A stretch of 14,439 nt of DNA from an uncultured bacterium (GTDB taxonomy: Bacteria; Eisenbacteria; RBG-16-71-46; CAIMUX01): the NCBI GenBank assembly GCA_946886185.1, contig CAMPIC010000018.1, positions 1 to 14,439 of the forward strand. Reading direction: 5' to 3'. A program made the translations under genes and the position numbers. The notes below the pieces were generated by a model. The model was not told the DNA's origin, did not search any database, and saw only the letters and a program-made list of their open reading frames with translations. Positions 1-6,701 of this stretch are shown here, one piece after another (position 1 is the first letter of the stretch; every line of letters begins with the position of its first letter).

Positions 1-36
1 GCAGCCGCCGGCGCGACAGCCGCCGGCACGGCAGCC
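1..36 (+). repeat. 15-nt imperfect tandem repeat encoding Ala/Gly linker
   Basis: The core CAGCCGCCGGC occurs at about 2-12 and 17-27, and a third partial CAGCC starts near 32, giving a 15-nt period. It is in frame and encodes an A-A-G-A/T-rich stretch at the start of the linker before the M16 domain. It is probably a coding microsatellite-like expansion in an inter-domain linker. It may continue to the left of the window. Confidence 0.5.
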
Positions 37-1458
37 AATGATCGGGCACGCGCAGGAGCAGTGAACCAGAATGCCGGCGATGCGGCGGATATGACTGCGG
101 CGCATGCGGCCAATCCTGCGGGCAGATCAGCCGCGCAGGACGCAGCGAGAGAAGCAGAATCGGTGCGAGACGCACGTTCAGAGGAGCGATCCGCGGCAAC
201 CGTTTCAACGACCACCCCGACCCGCGCCGTGCTCGGCAACGGCGCGGTGGTGATCGTGCAAGAGAGTCGCGACAACCCCACCGTGGTGCTGTACGCTCGT
301 TTGCGCGGCGGGCTGCGCCTCGAGCCGCGAGGCAAGCAAGGGGTCGCCGCGCTCGTCTGCGAGAGCTGGCTGCTCGGCACCCGCGAGCGCACAGCCGCCG
401 AGCTCGCGGACCTGCTCGAATCGCGTGGAATCATCATCGAGATCACGCCGGGGCGCGACGCGATCACCTTGCAGTCGCGCTGCCTCGCGGAGGACTTTCC
501 GCTCCTCGTCGATCTGGTCGGCGAGGCGCTGCGCGAGCCGCGTTTCGATCCGGAGCAAATCGAGATCGCCCGGGAAGCAGTCCTGCACGATCTTCGGGAA
601 GAGCTGGAGAGCACGTCCAGCATCGCCCATCACCGCGCACTGGAGATCTTGTACGGAGCCGGGTCGCCCTACTCGCGGCTCACCTCGGGCGACGCGGAGT
701 CCGTGCGCTCCCTTGGACGTGAAGACTTGGTCGCGTATCACGAGTCGCTGTCGCGAGCGGGAGGGTGGGCATTCGCGGTGGTGGGAGACGTCTCCGCCGG
801 GGAAGCGCGCGCTCTCCTGGAGAACGCCATCGGCGACGTCGCCGCCGGAGAGCCGGCGCTGACTCCCGCGCCCGCTCCGCGAGACGTGCCGAGCTGGCAG
901 GTGACTTCGATCTCGGTGCCGGACAAGTCGCAAGTCGATCTGGTGTTCCTGGGTCGCGGCATCGCTCCGGGAACCGAAGGCTATGCGGCCGCGTATCTCG
1001 CCGACGCCGTGCTCGGCGAAGCGTACACCTCCCGGCTCAACGGAACGTTGCGGGACGACGAGGGACTGACCTACGGTGCCTATTCCTTCTTCGCCCACTT
1101 GGAGGGCGGATCCCTCTGGGGCGCGGCGCTCGGGGTCAATCCGGAAAACGTCGCGCGAGCGCTAGCGGGCGTACAGCGAGTCCTGCTCTCGTTCCGAGAG
1201 GAAGGGCTGACCGAGGAAGAGCTGGCTCGCGTTCGCGAGTACGCGGCGGGGTCGTATGCGCTGCGGAATCGAACCAAGGCGCGGATCGCGTCGGAGTTGC
1301 TGCAGGCGGAGCGATTCGGGCTTCCGCCGGAGTGGGTGTCCGGTTTCGGAGAGCGGCTCAGGACCACCTCGAACGAGAAGATTCAGGAAGCAGCCAAGAG
1401 CCTGGTCGATCCCGATCGGTTGGCGGTGGTTGCGGCAGGGACGCTGGAGGAACGATGA
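1..1458 (+). CDS. M16-family (pitrilysin-like) peptidase homologue, zinc site lost; 5' partial
   Basis: The frame is open to the left edge, so this is the C-terminal part of a longer protein; the GTG at 61 is probably internal. Residues below are numbered from that GTG. Residues 1-50 are an Ala/Gly/Thr/Arg-rich linker. Residues 53-265 form an M16 N-terminal-type domain, and 280-462 an M16 C-terminal domain. The HxxEH zinc/catalytic motif should fall in GVAALVCE (94-101), where it reads A97..C100-E101, so no zinc can bind here. The substrate-holding Arg...Tyr pair of the C-terminal domain (R331, Y338 in LRDDEGLTYGA) is kept. In M16 proteins one half or subunit is often the inactive partner, so an active half may lie upstream of the window beyond the linker. 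The stop overlaps the next start (ATGA), implying coupled translation. Family assignment is secure; substrate is unknown and the protein is probably periplasmic. Confidence 0.85.
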   Translation, partial: AAAGATAAGTAANDRARAGAVNQNAGDAADMTAAHAANPAGRSAAQDAAREAESVRDARSEERSAATVSTTTPTRAVLGNGAVVIVQESRDNPTVVLYARLRGGLRLEPRGKQGVAALVCESWLLGTRERTAAELADLLESRGIIIEITPGRDAITLQSRCLAEDFPLLVDLVGEALREPRFDPEQIEIAREAVLHDLREELESTSSIAHHRALEILYGAGSPYSRLTSGDAESVRSLGREDLVAYHESLSRAGGWAFAVVGDVSAGEARALLENAIGDVAAGEPALTPAPAPRDVPSWQVTSISVPDKSQVDLVFLGRGIAPGTEGYAAAYLADAVLGEAYTSRLNGTLRDDEGLTYGAYSFFAHLEGGSLWGAALGVNPENVARALAGVQRVLLSFREEGLTEEELARVREYAAGSYALRNRTKARIASELLQAERFGLPPEWVSGFGERLRTTSNEKIQEAAKSLVDPDRLAVVAAGTLEER

Positions 1459-2990
1459 GCGAGAGGGAAACGCGGTTCCGGTCAAATCGGCTCCTCGCGA
1501 TCCTGGCATTGGTGAGCATCTTGGCGCCGGCGGCCGCGCTCCGGGCGCGCGCAGACGCCGAGCTCCGGGCGGGCGCGAACAGGATTACGGAAGAGCGTTT
1601 GCGCGAGCATGTGGAAACGTTGGCGGATCCGGAGCTCGAAGGGCGCGGCAACGGAAGCGAGGGGGCGCAGCAGGCGGCTCGATACATCGAGTCGCAGTTC
1701 AAGGCGATCGGATTGGATCCCGCCGGGACCGACGGCTATCTCCACGGCTTCCGGGTCTACAGCGGAGTGCGTGTGGAAGGAGTGATCGGGCTGCGCGACA
1801 ACTCCCGCGGGTACGAGTTCAACAAGGATTACACGCCGCTCGGTTTTTCCGATGACGGCAAGCAGATCGCGCCGCTTGCCTTCGTCGGGTACGGCGTCTC
1901 CGCTCCCGAGCTCGGCTATGACGACTATGCCGGGGTCGACGTCGCCGGAAAGTTCGTTCTCGCGTTTCTGGGGGAGCCGGGAATGCGGGACAGCGACAGC
2001 ATTTTCGATGGGATCGCGCAGACGGTGCACAGCGATCTGTATCGAAAGGCGGAAGTGGCGCGTTCACACGGCGCCGCCGGACTTTTGCTCTGTCCCGGTC
2101 CTCTCTACGCCAAGGATCCCGATCGCGTGTGGCGGATCTCCGCCGACGTCGGCTACCGCAACGCCGGACTGCTCGTCGCCCAGCTCACTTCCTCCGCCGC
2201 GGCGGCCATGGTGAGCGCGGCTGATCTGGATCTCTCGGAAGCGCAGGAGGAGATCGACCGCACCCACCAGCCGCGCTCGTTCGTCATCGTGGATCAGCAG
2301 GTCGAGCTCATGGTCAAACTGCGCCGCCTGGAGACGCGGATGAGCAACATCGTCGGAAAGCTGGCCGGGCGGAGCGACGAAGGCATCGTCCTGCTCGCGA
2401 ACTACGACGGCTTCGGGATGGGGAACGACAACAGCAATCCCATGATTCACTCGAGCGCGAACTTCAATGCCACGGGAGTGGCCGCACTCCTGGAGATTGC
2501 GCGTGCGATGAAGGCGATGCCCCAGACGGAAAAGACGATCTACTTCGCGGCAGTTTCCGGACAGCGTCTCTCTTCGGTGGGAGCGGAGTCGCTCGTTCGC
2601 GAGGATGTCATTTCGACCGGCTCGGTCGCCTGCGCGATCAACATGTTCGCCTTGGGCAAGTCGACCGCGAAGCGTCTCGAGATCTTCGGGACCGGGAGCG
2701 GAGAAGGATTGCACGAGCTGATGGGGAAGGTGAATGGCGAGGTCGCGGAGCCGGTCGAGCTGCGTCTCGATCGGGAGATCTCGCGCACCGGAGATCACAT
2801 CCCGTTCCACCTCGCGGGAGCTTCCGCCCTGACCTTCTTCGGCGGCGCGTTCGACGAATACGGAACTCCAGCGGATCTCGCGACGATCGTCCAGTTCCGT
2901 GACCTCACCCGGAACGCGCGCTACATCTATTCCGTCGTGCAGACGCTCGCGAAGATGGAAGGGCCGATCGCGGTCGCTCCGGCAGAGTGA
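1455..2990 (+). CDS. M28-family aminopeptidase-like protein, apparently catalytically dead
   Basis: This 511-residue protein has a signal peptide or anchor (about 11-34, LLAILALVSILAPAAALRARA). A PA-like insert spans about 120-290, and an M28 fold spans about 295-500, seen in MSNIVGKLAG, the LLANYDG strand, SANFNATGVAALLEIAR and the DHIPFHLAG...FFGG...YGTPAD ending. The start is the ATG overlapping the upstream TGA, with GGAGGA at 1446-1451; reading further upstream in this frame lies inside the M16 gene. The expected M28 ligands are replaced: His of HYD by N316, bridging Asp by F337, the catalytic Glu-Glu by Q370-R371, Asp of NxDM by F398, and His of YHTP by G470. D318 and the DH pair near 447-448 remain. 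The fold is confident; peptidase activity is unlikely. It may be a binding or scaffold partner of the coupled M16 protein. It is probably periplasmic. Confidence 0.86.
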   Translation: MSERETRFRSNRLLAILALVSILAPAAALRARADAELRAGANRITEERLREHVETLADPELEGRGNGSEGAQQAARYIESQFKAIGLDPAGTDGYLHGFRVYSGVRVEGVIGLRDNSRGYEFNKDYTPLGFSDDGKQIAPLAFVGYGVSAPELGYDDYAGVDVAGKFVLAFLGEPGMRDSDSIFDGIAQTVHSDLYRKAEVARSHGAAGLLLCPGPLYAKDPDRVWRISADVGYRNAGLLVAQLTSSAAAAMVSAADLDLSEAQEEIDRTHQPRSFVIVDQQVELMVKLRRLETRMSNIVGKLAGRSDEGIVLLANYDGFGMGNDNSNPMIHSSANFNATGVAALLEIARAMKAMPQTEKTIYFAAVSGQRLSSVGAESLVREDVISTGSVACAINMFALGKSTAKRLEIFGTGSGEGLHELMGKVNGEVAEPVELRLDREISRTGDHIPFHLAGASALTFFGGAFDEYGTPADLATIVQFRDLTRNARYIYSVVQTLAKMEGPIAVAPAE

Positions 2991-3051
2991 CGCAGGTCCT
3001 TCGGGGACGCACTGGGAGCCGCGCGAAAAATCGCTACACCGCCGTTCGCCT

Positions 3052-3080
3052 CGCGCTGATCGTTCGAGGGTTTCAGCGCG
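3052..3080 (-). terminator. GC-rich inverted repeat at the end of the transketolase gene
   Basis: CGCGCTGA (3052-3059) pairs perfectly with TCAGCGCG (3073-3080) around a 13-nt loop; the right arm contains the stop codon of the minus-strand transketolase gene. It lies in the 82-bp gap between two convergent genes, where a terminator is expected. No T-tract follows on either strand, so an intrinsic terminator is not proven. I see no other structure in the gap. Confidence 0.3.
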
Positions 3081-5469
3081 CCTTGTCGAGCGCCTCGCGA
3101 ATCCGGCCCAGGCGTGATTCGCGATCCCGCGCGAACCGTTCGATGCCTTCGAACAGCCACTTCGGAGACAGGTGCGCCTCGTCGATCACCTCGTCGAGAT
3201 TTCCCCCGGTTCGCCAGCGGTCGTCGAAATCGCTCGTCATCGCATACTCCGCGGCGACGTGGTGAGGCAGCCAGTCGTAGCACACACGGCGAGACCGATT
3301 GGAGATCACCGTGGAGTCGATCCAGTCCTCGGCGGGCAGGATCCGATTGCGATACGACTCGTCCTGCAGCTTCCAGAGCTGCGGCGAGATCACCGCGACG
3401 ATCTTGACGTTGAGCTTCGCTTCCGCGAGCTGCGGCAGGATGGCGATGATGTTCGCCGTCGTCGAAGTCCCCGTCACGAGAAGCGTTCCCCGCTTCGGCT
3501 GTCCCGGCGTGTAATCGCGAATCAGATACGCGCCGCGCGCGGCCGCGAAGTGGGAGTCGATTCCGAGCGCCTTGCGGTCCGGAATCGTCACCGGGGGACG
3601 CGTCAGGTGCAGCGCCACGATGGGCGCCTTGGTGCGCAGTGCGGCTCCGATCACCACTGGAACTTCGTTGTATTCCCACGGATGCACGTCGATGACCTGT
3701 CCGTCGGGGAAGAGCTGAGTCACTCCGGTCGCGAAGATTCCGAAGTGAGTGCGGCTGTCGTCCGCGGTTTCGGGACCCGAGTGGCCGGCGACCCAGATCA
3801 CCTTCCCCACCTTGAGCTCGCAATCTTGGGCGAGCTGGCTGAAGAGGCGCATCGGACCGTACTTGAGATAGCTGAACGATCCGTAGGTGGAGCAGGCGGC
3901 GCCGAATCCGTCGAACTCTTCATACGGCTTGCTGGAAAAGTTGACGGTGGCGATCCCGACCGACATCCCGGAGTTGCAGAACTCCGTGATCTCTTGCGGC
4001 AGCAGCGCGCCGTCCTGATTGGTGTTGCGATCGTACCAGCCCCATCCCTCGACTCCGCCGAACCCCTTGGCGAAGCCGGCGAGGTTCGTGGAGTCGGCCA
4101 GGTCGGCGGAGAGGCCGAGGAACAGCGGGCGGCCGTACTTCTTCCGCCCCCAGCTGTTGCACCACGCGCCCCAGGTGCCGAGTGCCGCGCGGTTGGGCGC
4201 CGACTCGCCCGGCTTCTTCCACATCTCTTCCGGATACTGCTCGAAGTCGGTCAGCTCCGAATCCTTCCAGGGATTGCGGCTCAGATCGATGCGGCACTTG
4301 GGATGATCCTGCGGCACCGAATCTCCCACGCGCACGAGCGTGTTCGCCAGATACTCGACGAGCGCTTCGTCCTTGTGCATCACTTCGACGACCTTGCGGA
4401 AGTTCGTCTCCACCTGCTTGCGCCACTCCCCCGCATCGGAGGGCGCGGGCTTGCCAAAGCCGTCGAAATCGACCCCATACTTTTCCGCGAAGCCGCGCTT
4501 GGTCTCCCAGTAGATCTCGCTGTTCGATTTGTGGGGCGCTCCATGGCTCTGGTAGTCGTACTTTAGATATTCGCGCCCTGTGCGTGTCTTCACCCAGCAC
4601 ATCCGCGGCAGGGTCGGCGCGTAGGCGAACAGGCCGTCGGCGAGGGCGCGGTGCACTCCGTTCCACTCCGAGCCCTGCTCGGTGCCCGCGACGTGCCAGC
4701 CGTACGGCTCGAACCAATCGCGCGGCGTGCCGGGGATGACGGAGGAGGTCGCGTGCTCGTCGATCCCGAAGTCGTTCCAATCGATGACGTAGACGAGATT
4801 GTCGAGTCCCAGACCCCACGCGGAGTTGCGCGTTTCGTGTGTCGCGCCGGTGGTGAGCCCGCCTTCTCCTTCGAAGGCGTACACGCGCACGTCATCGGTC
4901 CCGGCGCGCTTGAGCGCCATCGCTTCTCCCGCGGCGGGAGGAGATCCGTGTCCGGACGGACCGGTGTTGAACTTGACGAAGAGCGTCTTGCCCTCCATCT
5001 CCGCATGTCCGGGAAGTCCGCCGCGGCGGCGGAAGGCCATGAGATCTTCCCAGACGAGCGCGCGCTCTTCGAAATTCGGAATGGCGTAGCGCTTTTCTCC
5101 GGTGCGTTCGTGCTGCACCCGGAGCGCTTCGGTGAGTGCGGCCAGCGTCCCGTAGAGGAGAGGCGTGCAATGCCCCGCCACCAGCACGAAACGATCGTTG
5201 AAGCGCTTCTCGGGATGCCGCAGGTCCCAACGCATGATGTCGCCCAGGAGAGTGGCCACCATCACGTGCACCTTCGAACGCGATCCACCGGGATGCCCGC
5301 TCTGGCGGTAGTTGAGCATCATGTCGATGAACTGATCGATGATGTCCTTGGTCTTTTCCCAGTGGGGATGATCGGCCTCGTGAGCGGAGAACACCTCTTG
5401 CGCGCGATCGGTCACCTTGGTCTGCACGTGCCTTCCCTTTCGTCTTCCGGTGTCTGGGCGCTTCGTCAT
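3073..5469 (-). CDS. Long transketolase-family thiamine-diphosphate enzyme
   Basis: This 798-residue cytosolic protein has the transketolase order of domains. The PP domain shows SGHPGG (57-62), AGHCTPLLYG (98-107), PGHAE (153-157), TGPSGHG (169-175), EGEGGLTTGATHE (200-212) and LDNLVYVIDWNDFGID (222-237). The Pyr domain shows TEF with putative catalytic Glu496, then GHSGPETADDSRTH with H563 and H575 spaced 12 apart as in transketolase, and LTRPP (R624). A C-terminal domain follows from about 660. Enzymes of this family transfer two-carbon ketol units between sugar phosphates in the pentose phosphate or Calvin pathways. Two oddities stand out. The metal-binding GDG reads GEG (E202), although N232 keeps the usual spacing. 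The protein also exceeds the usual ~660 residues, with extra sequence mainly at about 290-440. The substrate is therefore uncertain. A GTG at 5427 preceded by an AGGGAAGG-type site is an alternative start. Confidence 0.82.
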   Translation of the reverse strand: MTKRPDTGRRKGRHVQTKVTDRAQEVFSAHEADHPHWEKTKDIIDQFIDMMLNYRQSGHPGGSRSKVHVMVATLLGDIMRWDLRHPEKRFNDRFVLVAGHCTPLLYGTLAALTEALRVQHERTGEKRYAIPNFEERALVWEDLMAFRRRGGLPGHAEMEGKTLFVKFNTGPSGHGSPPAAGEAMALKRAGTDDVRVYAFEGEGGLTTGATHETRNSAWGLGLDNLVYVIDWNDFGIDEHATSSVIPGTPRDWFEPYGWHVAGTEQGSEWNGVHRALADGLFAYAPTLPRMCWVKTRTGREYLKYDYQSHGAPHKSNSEIYWETKRGFAEKYGVDFDGFGKPAPSDAGEWRKQVETNFRKVVEVMHKDEALVEYLANTLVRVGDSVPQDHPKCRIDLSRNPWKDSELTDFEQYPEEMWKKPGESAPNRAALGTWGAWCNSWGRKKYGRPLFLGLSADLADSTNLAGFAKGFGGVEGWGWYDRNTNQDGALLPQEITEFCNSGMSVGIATVNFSSKPYEEFDGFGAACSTYGSFSYLKYGPMRLFSQLAQDCELKVGKVIWVAGHSGPETADDSRTHFGIFATGVTQLFPDGQVIDVHPWEYNEVPVVIGAALRTKAPIVALHLTRPPVTIPDRKALGIDSHFAAARGAYLIRDYTPGQPKRGTLLVTGTSTTANIIAILPQLAEAKLNVKIVAVISPQLWKLQDESYRNRILPAEDWIDSTVISNRSRRVCYDWLPHHVAAEYAMTSDFDDRWRTGGNLDEVIDEAHLSPKWLFEGIERFARDRESRLGRIREALDKAR

Positions 5470-5620
5470 TGGCCGGCCGGGGCCAAGAGCTCGGGATTGA
5501 GCGAGCGGAGCCCTTCGTGGCGGGCCGCTCGGGCGGATTCCCGTAACGCGCGCTCGGAGGTTCGCATGCGCGATCCGGAGGGGTCAAGGCGGCGAACCCG
5601 CACCCTTCCCGTCGCTCTGG

Positions 5621-5635
5621 AAATTTGAACAATTT
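5621..5635. promoter_or_regulatory. AT-rich inverted repeat, possible operator or activator site
   Basis: AAATT-tgaac-AATTT is a perfect 5-bp dyad with a 5-nt spacer, and is conspicuously AT-rich against a very GC-rich background. It lies about 230 bp upstream of the sigma-54-type promoter and about 150 bp upstream of the transketolase start. It could be an enhancer-binding-protein site, another operator, or chance. No protein family can be assigned from the sequence. Confidence 0.3.
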
Positions 5636-5850
5636 ACCGCTGGCGATCCGAAATTGCGCCGGCACCGCCGCTCCATCGCGCCTTCCCCGGAGCGTGGGGC
5701 GACCAATCGAGGGGCCCTCTGGCCGGGTCTGCGCAGGCAGATTCGCGAGGGATCCGGGCGTTGTTCGCACGTCCTCGACGTGGCTGATGGCGGCGCACCG
5801 CCCCGTGTGCCTGGCGGATCTGCGTGGTCGTTTCGGCGGAATCGGAGGGG

Positions 5851-5866
5851 TGGCACTCGCCTTGCC
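5851..5866 (+). promoter_or_regulatory. Sigma-54 (RpoN) -24/-12 promoter
   Basis: TGGCACtcgccTTGC matches the sigma-54 consensus TGGCAC-N5-TTGC at every defined position, with the invariant GG (5852-5853) and GC (5864-5865) separated by exactly 10 nt. Transcription would begin near 5876-5878, leaving a leader of about 75 nt before the ATG at 5952. It lies in non-coding DNA in the correct orientation. Dependence on an enhancer-binding activator is known for this promoter class; which activator is unknown. Confidence 0.6.
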
Positions 5867-5936
5867 GTGTACTCGTTCGGCACATTCCGCGAAATCAGAG
5901 CCGGAGAACGGGACGAATACCACGTTCCCGATTCGT

Positions 5937-5945
5937 AGGAAGGAG
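5937..5945 (+). promoter_or_regulatory. Strong ribosome-binding site fixing the 5952 start
   Basis: AGGAAGGAG ends 6 nt before the ATG at 5952. It decides the start: in-frame ATG codons further upstream (for example 5625) have no such site and would place the signal peptide far inside the protein. Confidence 0.7.
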
Positions 5946-5951
5946 ACGGCG

Positions 5952-6593
5952 ATGCGAGACGACCGAACCGCAGTGCGATCGAGGACGAAGTCGAGCGCGC
6001 GGCAAATCCGCTGGACGATCCTGACCCTCATGGCGATGGCGGTCCTGCCGCTGAGCGCGCGGGCCGACGACACGAACGCGTCTTCCGAGGCGGAAAGCGC
6101 GCTGCAGTTTCCCAATCATCCCGGGATCGTGATCGTGCCGGTCGCGGTGAGCGAGTATACCGATCTGCGTGTACAAACCGATCAAGTGCGCGAGCGACCC
6201 TCGGGCGAGACGGAGCAGGTATACGAGTTGGAGCACCCGCGCGAGGGCGCGGTCTTCCTGGAGTTCGAGCTCCATGTGAGCAATGACGGCGAGCCCTGGT
6301 CGGTCAGACCTCCGGAGGTGCGTCTGGTGCCGCTCGACCCTGCGCGGAAGCCGGTTGCGTTGCGCGATCTCGCGACCGAGTCGGAGCGGATCCCCCTGGA
6401 TACAGAGTCCGTCCTGATCGCCGGCAAGAAGATTCTCTATCTGCGCTTCGAGCCGGACAAAGAGGGACTGGACGACCTGACTCTGTGGATCGAGGACGCT
6501 GCGCTGGGAACGGTCGCGGAGCTGCGATCGCTGGCGGGCGCGGCCCCGATCGAGACTGAGGCGGGCACCGTGGAGTACCCGGATCGCCAATGA
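5952..6593 (+). CDS. Exported protein of unknown function
   Basis: This 213-residue protein is not one I recognise. A signal peptide is clear: a basic start (R9, R11, K13, R18, R20), a hydrophobic core at 21-35 (WTILTLMAMAVLPLS) and a cleavage motif SARA at 35-38. The mature part looks beta-strand-rich and acidic, with alternating hydrophobic stretches (IVIVPVAVSEY, AVFLEFELHVSND, KKILYLRFEPD, DLTLWIEDA), consistent with a small Ig-like or beta-sandwich periplasmic protein. There are no cysteines, so it is not a lipoprotein. The start is set by AGGAAGGAG at 5937-5945. It sits downstream of the sigma-54-type promoter and 108 bp before the YHS-like lipoprotein gene on the same strand, so the two may be co-transcribed. 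Confidence 0.8.
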   Translation: MRDDRTAVRSRTKSSARQIRWTILTLMAMAVLPLSARADDTNASSEAESALQFPNHPGIVIVPVAVSEYTDLRVQTDQVRERPSGETEQVYELEHPREGAVFLEFELHVSNDGEPWSVRPPEVRLVPLDPARKPVALRDLATESERIPLDTESVLIAGKKILYLRFEPDKEGLDDLTLWIEDAALGTVAELRSLAGAAPIETEAGTVEYPDRQ

Positions 6594-6701
6594 GTAGCCG
6601 TTCCACCCTGATCGAACGAATCGGGCTTCGTGTGGGAACCACCGCGAGCGGCCGGCGTATCGAGCCGAGCCGTTCGACCACATAGCCTGAGGAGTGAATC
6701 G

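Larger units (their letters stand above)
5470..5951. other. 482-bp divergent intergenic regulatory region
   Basis: This gap separates the minus-strand transketolase gene from the plus-strand exported-protein gene, so it should carry both promoters. It contains an AT-rich dyad at 5621-5635, a sigma-54-type promoter match at 5851-5866 and a strong ribosome-binding site at 5937-5945. Open frames crossing it have no recognisable protein features and are typical high-GC shadows. I see no convincing sigma-70 promoter for the transketolase gene and no structural RNA. Confidence 0.6.

Noticed and set aside
765..1454. N-terminal extension of the M28-like protein to position 765
   Set aside because: It overlaps the M16 coding region and reads as Arg/Gly-rich low-complexity sequence. 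The ATG at 1455 has a ribosome site and is followed by a signal peptide.
5583..5588. TTGACC on the minus strand as a -35 box for the transketolase gene
   Set aside because: No acceptable -10 hexamer lies 16-18 nt downstream.
5625..5951. Longer version of the exported protein starting at 5625
   Set aside because: It would bury the signal peptide more than 110 residues inside the protein and cross the promoter. The ATG at 5952 has an excellent ribosome site.
4892..6115. 407-residue minus-strand frame across the divergent gap
   Set aside because: It overlaps two supported genes out of frame and has Arg/Pro-rich composition without recognisable motifs.
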